DNA of 14,510 nucleotides, from positions 1 to 14,510 of the forward strand of contig UQVJ01000038.1 in NCBI GenBank assembly GCA_900544455.1. The letters run 5' to 3'. The stretch is from an uncultured Eggerthella sp. Its GTDB lineage: Bacteria; Actinomycetota; Coriobacteriia; Coriobacteriales; Eggerthellaceae. Shown piece by piece: positions 12,750 to 14,510 of the stretch. Position 1 is the first letter of the stretch; every line of letters begins with the position of its first letter. The position numbers and the translations under genes were made by a program. The notes under the pieces were generated by a model. It was not told the DNA's origin, did not search any database, and saw only the letters and a program-made list of their open reading frames with translations.

Positions 12750-13937
12750 TTAGCCAACCACTTCATTGAACGCTTCGATGAACGCATCGAGTTCTTCTGC
12801 TGTGGTGGTGTTGCCCAAAGAAATGCGAAGCGAACCCAGCGCATCATCGCGGCTAACGCCAATGGCCTTGAGAACATGCGAAGGGTCAAGGGAATGGGAC
12901 GAGCAGGCCGAACCACCCGATACGCAGAATCCACGCCTATCAAGCTGCAGAATAAGCGTTTCGCTTTCCATGCCCCCAACGAGCACGTTTACCACGTGGG
13001 GAGCAAACGCCTTAGTGCCCGGCTCCACCGAAACGGCGGCTTTTACCTTAGGGTTCTCGAGAAGGCGCGCATAGCACTCGTCGCGCAAGGCACGCAAACG
13101 CTGCGCATTTTCATCCAAATTCGCAAGCGCCGCACGCACAGCAGCAGCAAACCCGACTGCCCCCATAACATTCTGAGTACCGCTTCGACGCCCCGACTCC
13201 TGTCCACCGCCCACGATCTGGGCTGTAAATGGGGTACGAGCCTTAAGGTATAAAGCGCCCATGCCCTTCGGTCCCCCGATTTTATGCGAGGAGATGGAAA
13301 GAGCATCAACGCCCCATTCCTTCACCGAAACGGGAATCTTGCCGAATGCCTGGGTTGCGTCCACATGGAAGAGCGCTCCCGCCCTGTGCGCAACGGCGGC
13401 AAGAGCAGGGATATCCATAACGCTGCCCACTTCATTGTTGACCGCCATGATGGACACAAGCAAAACCCTATCGGTGAGCACTTCCTCCAAAGCATCGGGG
13501 GTAATGTGGCCAGAGGAATCGGGCTCAACATAGGTTACCTGAGCACCCCAATGGCCCAACGTTTCCGCAGCCTTTAGCACGGCATCGTGCTCAATGGAGG
13601 AAACCACGATTTGAGGAACGCATTCGTGATCGCCTTCCTGCTCGGCGCGAGCCATCGCGGCATCAACGATGCCGAACAATGCGGCATTGTCTGCCTCGGT
13701 GGCGCCGGAGGTGAACGTCAGCTCATCAGGACGCGCCTTGATGGATCGGGCTATATCTTCACGCGCCTGCTCAAGTGCGCGGAATGCCGTACGACCAACC
13801 TCGTAGAGGGAATTGGCGTTGCCGTTGCCCGCAACAAGCCCATCGATTCCTGCCTGAAGATACGGGGTCATAGCGGCGGCAGCATCCTTGCAAAGCGGCG
13901 CTGTTGCCGCCCAATCCAAGTAAACAGGTTTGTTCAT
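12750..13937 (-). CDS. Cysteine desulfurase (NifS/IscS family)
   Basis: A 395-residue pyridoxal-phosphate enzyme that removes sulfur from cysteine and passes it on as a persulfide for Fe-S clusters, thiolated tRNA or cofactors. Signature elements are YLDWAATAP (6-14), TSGATEADNAAL (76-87), SSIEHDAV (113-120, H117), HVDATQAFGK (191-200, D193), the PLP lysine K219 in SSHKIGGPKG, and the catalytic C345 in SGGSACSSHSLDPS. The extended SACSS loop is typical of the NifS/IscS group rather than SufS. ATG 13937 shares one base with the rpe stop (TAATG) and has GGAGG 7 nt upstream; the longer frame is rejected as it overlaps rpe. No iscU, sufU or thiI gene is adjacent, so its sulfur acceptor is unknown. 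It could serve NadA, but this is inference. Confidence 0.95.
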   Translation of the reverse strand: MNKPVYLDWAATAPLCKDAAAAMTPYLQAGIDGLVAGNGNANSLYEVGRTAFRALEQAREDIARSIKARPDELTFTSGATEADNAALFGIVDAAMARAEQEGDHECVPQIVVSSIEHDAVLKAAETLGHWGAQVTYVEPDSSGHITPDALEEVLTDRVLLVSIMAVNNEVGSVMDIPALAAVAHRAGALFHVDATQAFGKIPVSVKEWGVDALSISSHKIGGPKGMGALYLKARTPFTAQIVGGGQESGRRSGTQNVMGAVGFAAAVRAALANLDENAQRLRALRDECYARLLENPKVKAAVSVEPGTKAFAPHVVNVLVGGMESETLILQLDRRGFCVSGGSACSSHSLDPSHVLKAIGVSRDDALGSLRISLGNTTTAEELDAFIEAFNEVVG

Positions 13938-14510
13938 TAGCGAGCCTCCGCTCCAGCATTGCGCAGAATGCCGATGGCCGCCTCGGGGTTTTCCGCTTTG
14001 AATACACCAGAACCGGCAACCAAAACATCCGCGCCTTGAGCGCACACCATGCCCGCCGTACGTCCAGCGCTAATCCCACCATCAACTTCGATAAGAAGAT
14101 CGGGATTCAAGCGCTTCGCCATTTCGGCAACTTTGCCCACACGATCCTCGCTGCCCTCAATGTAGGACTGGCCGGAAAAGCCGGGGAATACGCTCATGAC
14201 CAGAACCATATCAACCTCGGCAATATAAGGCTCCAGCTCTTCGACGGGGTAATCGGGCTTCAAGGTTAGCGCTGGATGCACTCCAGCCTCGCGAGTCCGC
14301 TGAATGAACTCTCGCACCTCGCCTTCCCCATGAAGCGCTTCCATGTGAACCGAAACCCAATCTGCCCCAGCCTTCAAATACCAATCAAGCTGCTCGAGGG
14401 GATTGGAAATCATGAGATGCACATCGAGCGGGATATCGGTTATCTTCTTCAACTGCGAGACAAAAGGGACTCCCAATGTGAGATTTGACACGAAATGCCC
14501 ATCCATCACA
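13937..14510 (-). CDS. rpe: Ribulose-phosphate 3-epimerase, 5' end outside the window
   Basis: The C-terminal 190 residues of the pentose-phosphate enzyme that interconverts ribulose 5-phosphate and xylulose 5-phosphate. It is a TIM barrel with the conserved VMDGHF at the window edge, DVHLMISNP, the phosphate-loop region SVFPGFSGQSYI, EVDGGI and ADVLVAGSGVF. About 35 N-terminal residues are missing, including the SILSAD segment. The GTG at 14509-14507 is an internal valine codon of DVMDGHF, not a start. The common proline of DGHFVPN is replaced by serine (DGHFVSN). It overlaps the cysteine desulfurase start by one base, so the operon promoter lies beyond the right edge. Confidence 0.96.
   Translation of the reverse strand, partial: VMDGHFVSNLTLGVPFVSQLKKITDIPLDVHLMISNPLEQLDWYLKAGADWVSVHMEALHGEGEVREFIQRTREAGVHPALTLKPDYPVEELEPYIAEVDMVLVMSVFPGFSGQSYIEGSEDRVGKVAEMAKRLNPDLLIEVDGGISAGRTAGMVCAQGADVLVAGSGVFKAENPEAAIGILRNAGAEAR

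Noticed and set aside
14507..14509. GTG as the start codon of rpe
   Set aside because: It encodes the internal valine of the conserved DVMDGHF motif; the true start is outside the window.
1..14510. Mobile elements, CRISPR, tRNA, rRNA, toxin-antitoxin or defence genes
   Set aside because: No direct repeat array, transposase or integrase motif, cloverleaf or rRNA-like stretch was seen on reading; nearly all of the sequence is accounted for by housekeeping genes.

Overview
The window is an ordinary bacterial chromosome segment with about 14 kb of tightly packed genes, all on the minus strand. I recognise 14 complete protein genes and two partial ones at the edges. I see no rRNA, tRNA, CRISPR array, insertion sequence or phage gene. 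The mid-range GC content, the gene order rplS / rnhB / yraN / comM, the clustering of nadABC with niaR, and the protein flavour suggest an anaerobic actinobacterium of the Coriobacteriia (Eggerthellaceae-like). This is inference from general resemblance, not a database match.

In the direction of transcription (right to left) the layout is as follows. (1) 14510 to 9149 is one apparent transcription unit: rpe (cut by the window edge), a cysteine desulfurase, a histidinol-phosphatase-type PHP hydrolase, a Nif3/YqfO dinuclear metal protein, a coiled-coil zinc-ribbon protein and a dGTPase-like HD hydrolase. It closes with a strong intrinsic terminator 3 nt after the last stop. (2) 8887 to 7804 is azlC-azlD, a two-component branched-chain amino acid exporter whose genes overlap by 14 nt, closed by a terminator. 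(3) 7719 to 3801 is the de novo NAD operon nadA-nadB-nadC-niaR. It is preceded by an extended -10 promoter whose -35 box lies inside a perfect 7+7 bp palindrome, very probably the operator for the NiaR repressor encoded by the last gene. (4) rplS (ribosomal protein L19) has its own near-consensus promoter, a leader with two small hairpins and a clean terminator. (5) rnhB follows. (6) yraN, comM and the first codons of a further gene (dprA is likely from synteny alone) follow in near-contiguous order.

NAD synthesis is the clearest functional unit. NadB oxidises aspartate to iminoaspartate, NadA (a [4Fe-4S] enzyme) condenses it to quinolinate, NadC makes nicotinate mononucleotide, and NiaR shuts the operon when niacin is available. 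The cysteine desulfurase in the upstream operon could supply sulfur for the NadA cluster, but it is not in the same transcription unit.

I did not find a dramatic new system. The least explained pieces are a 73-bp imperfect palindrome between rnhB and yraN (2109-2181), an unusual cysteine-rich N-terminal extension on NadA, structured leaders before rplS and azlC, and a repeat-bearing spacer between rplS and rnhB where other actinobacteria often carry lepB.
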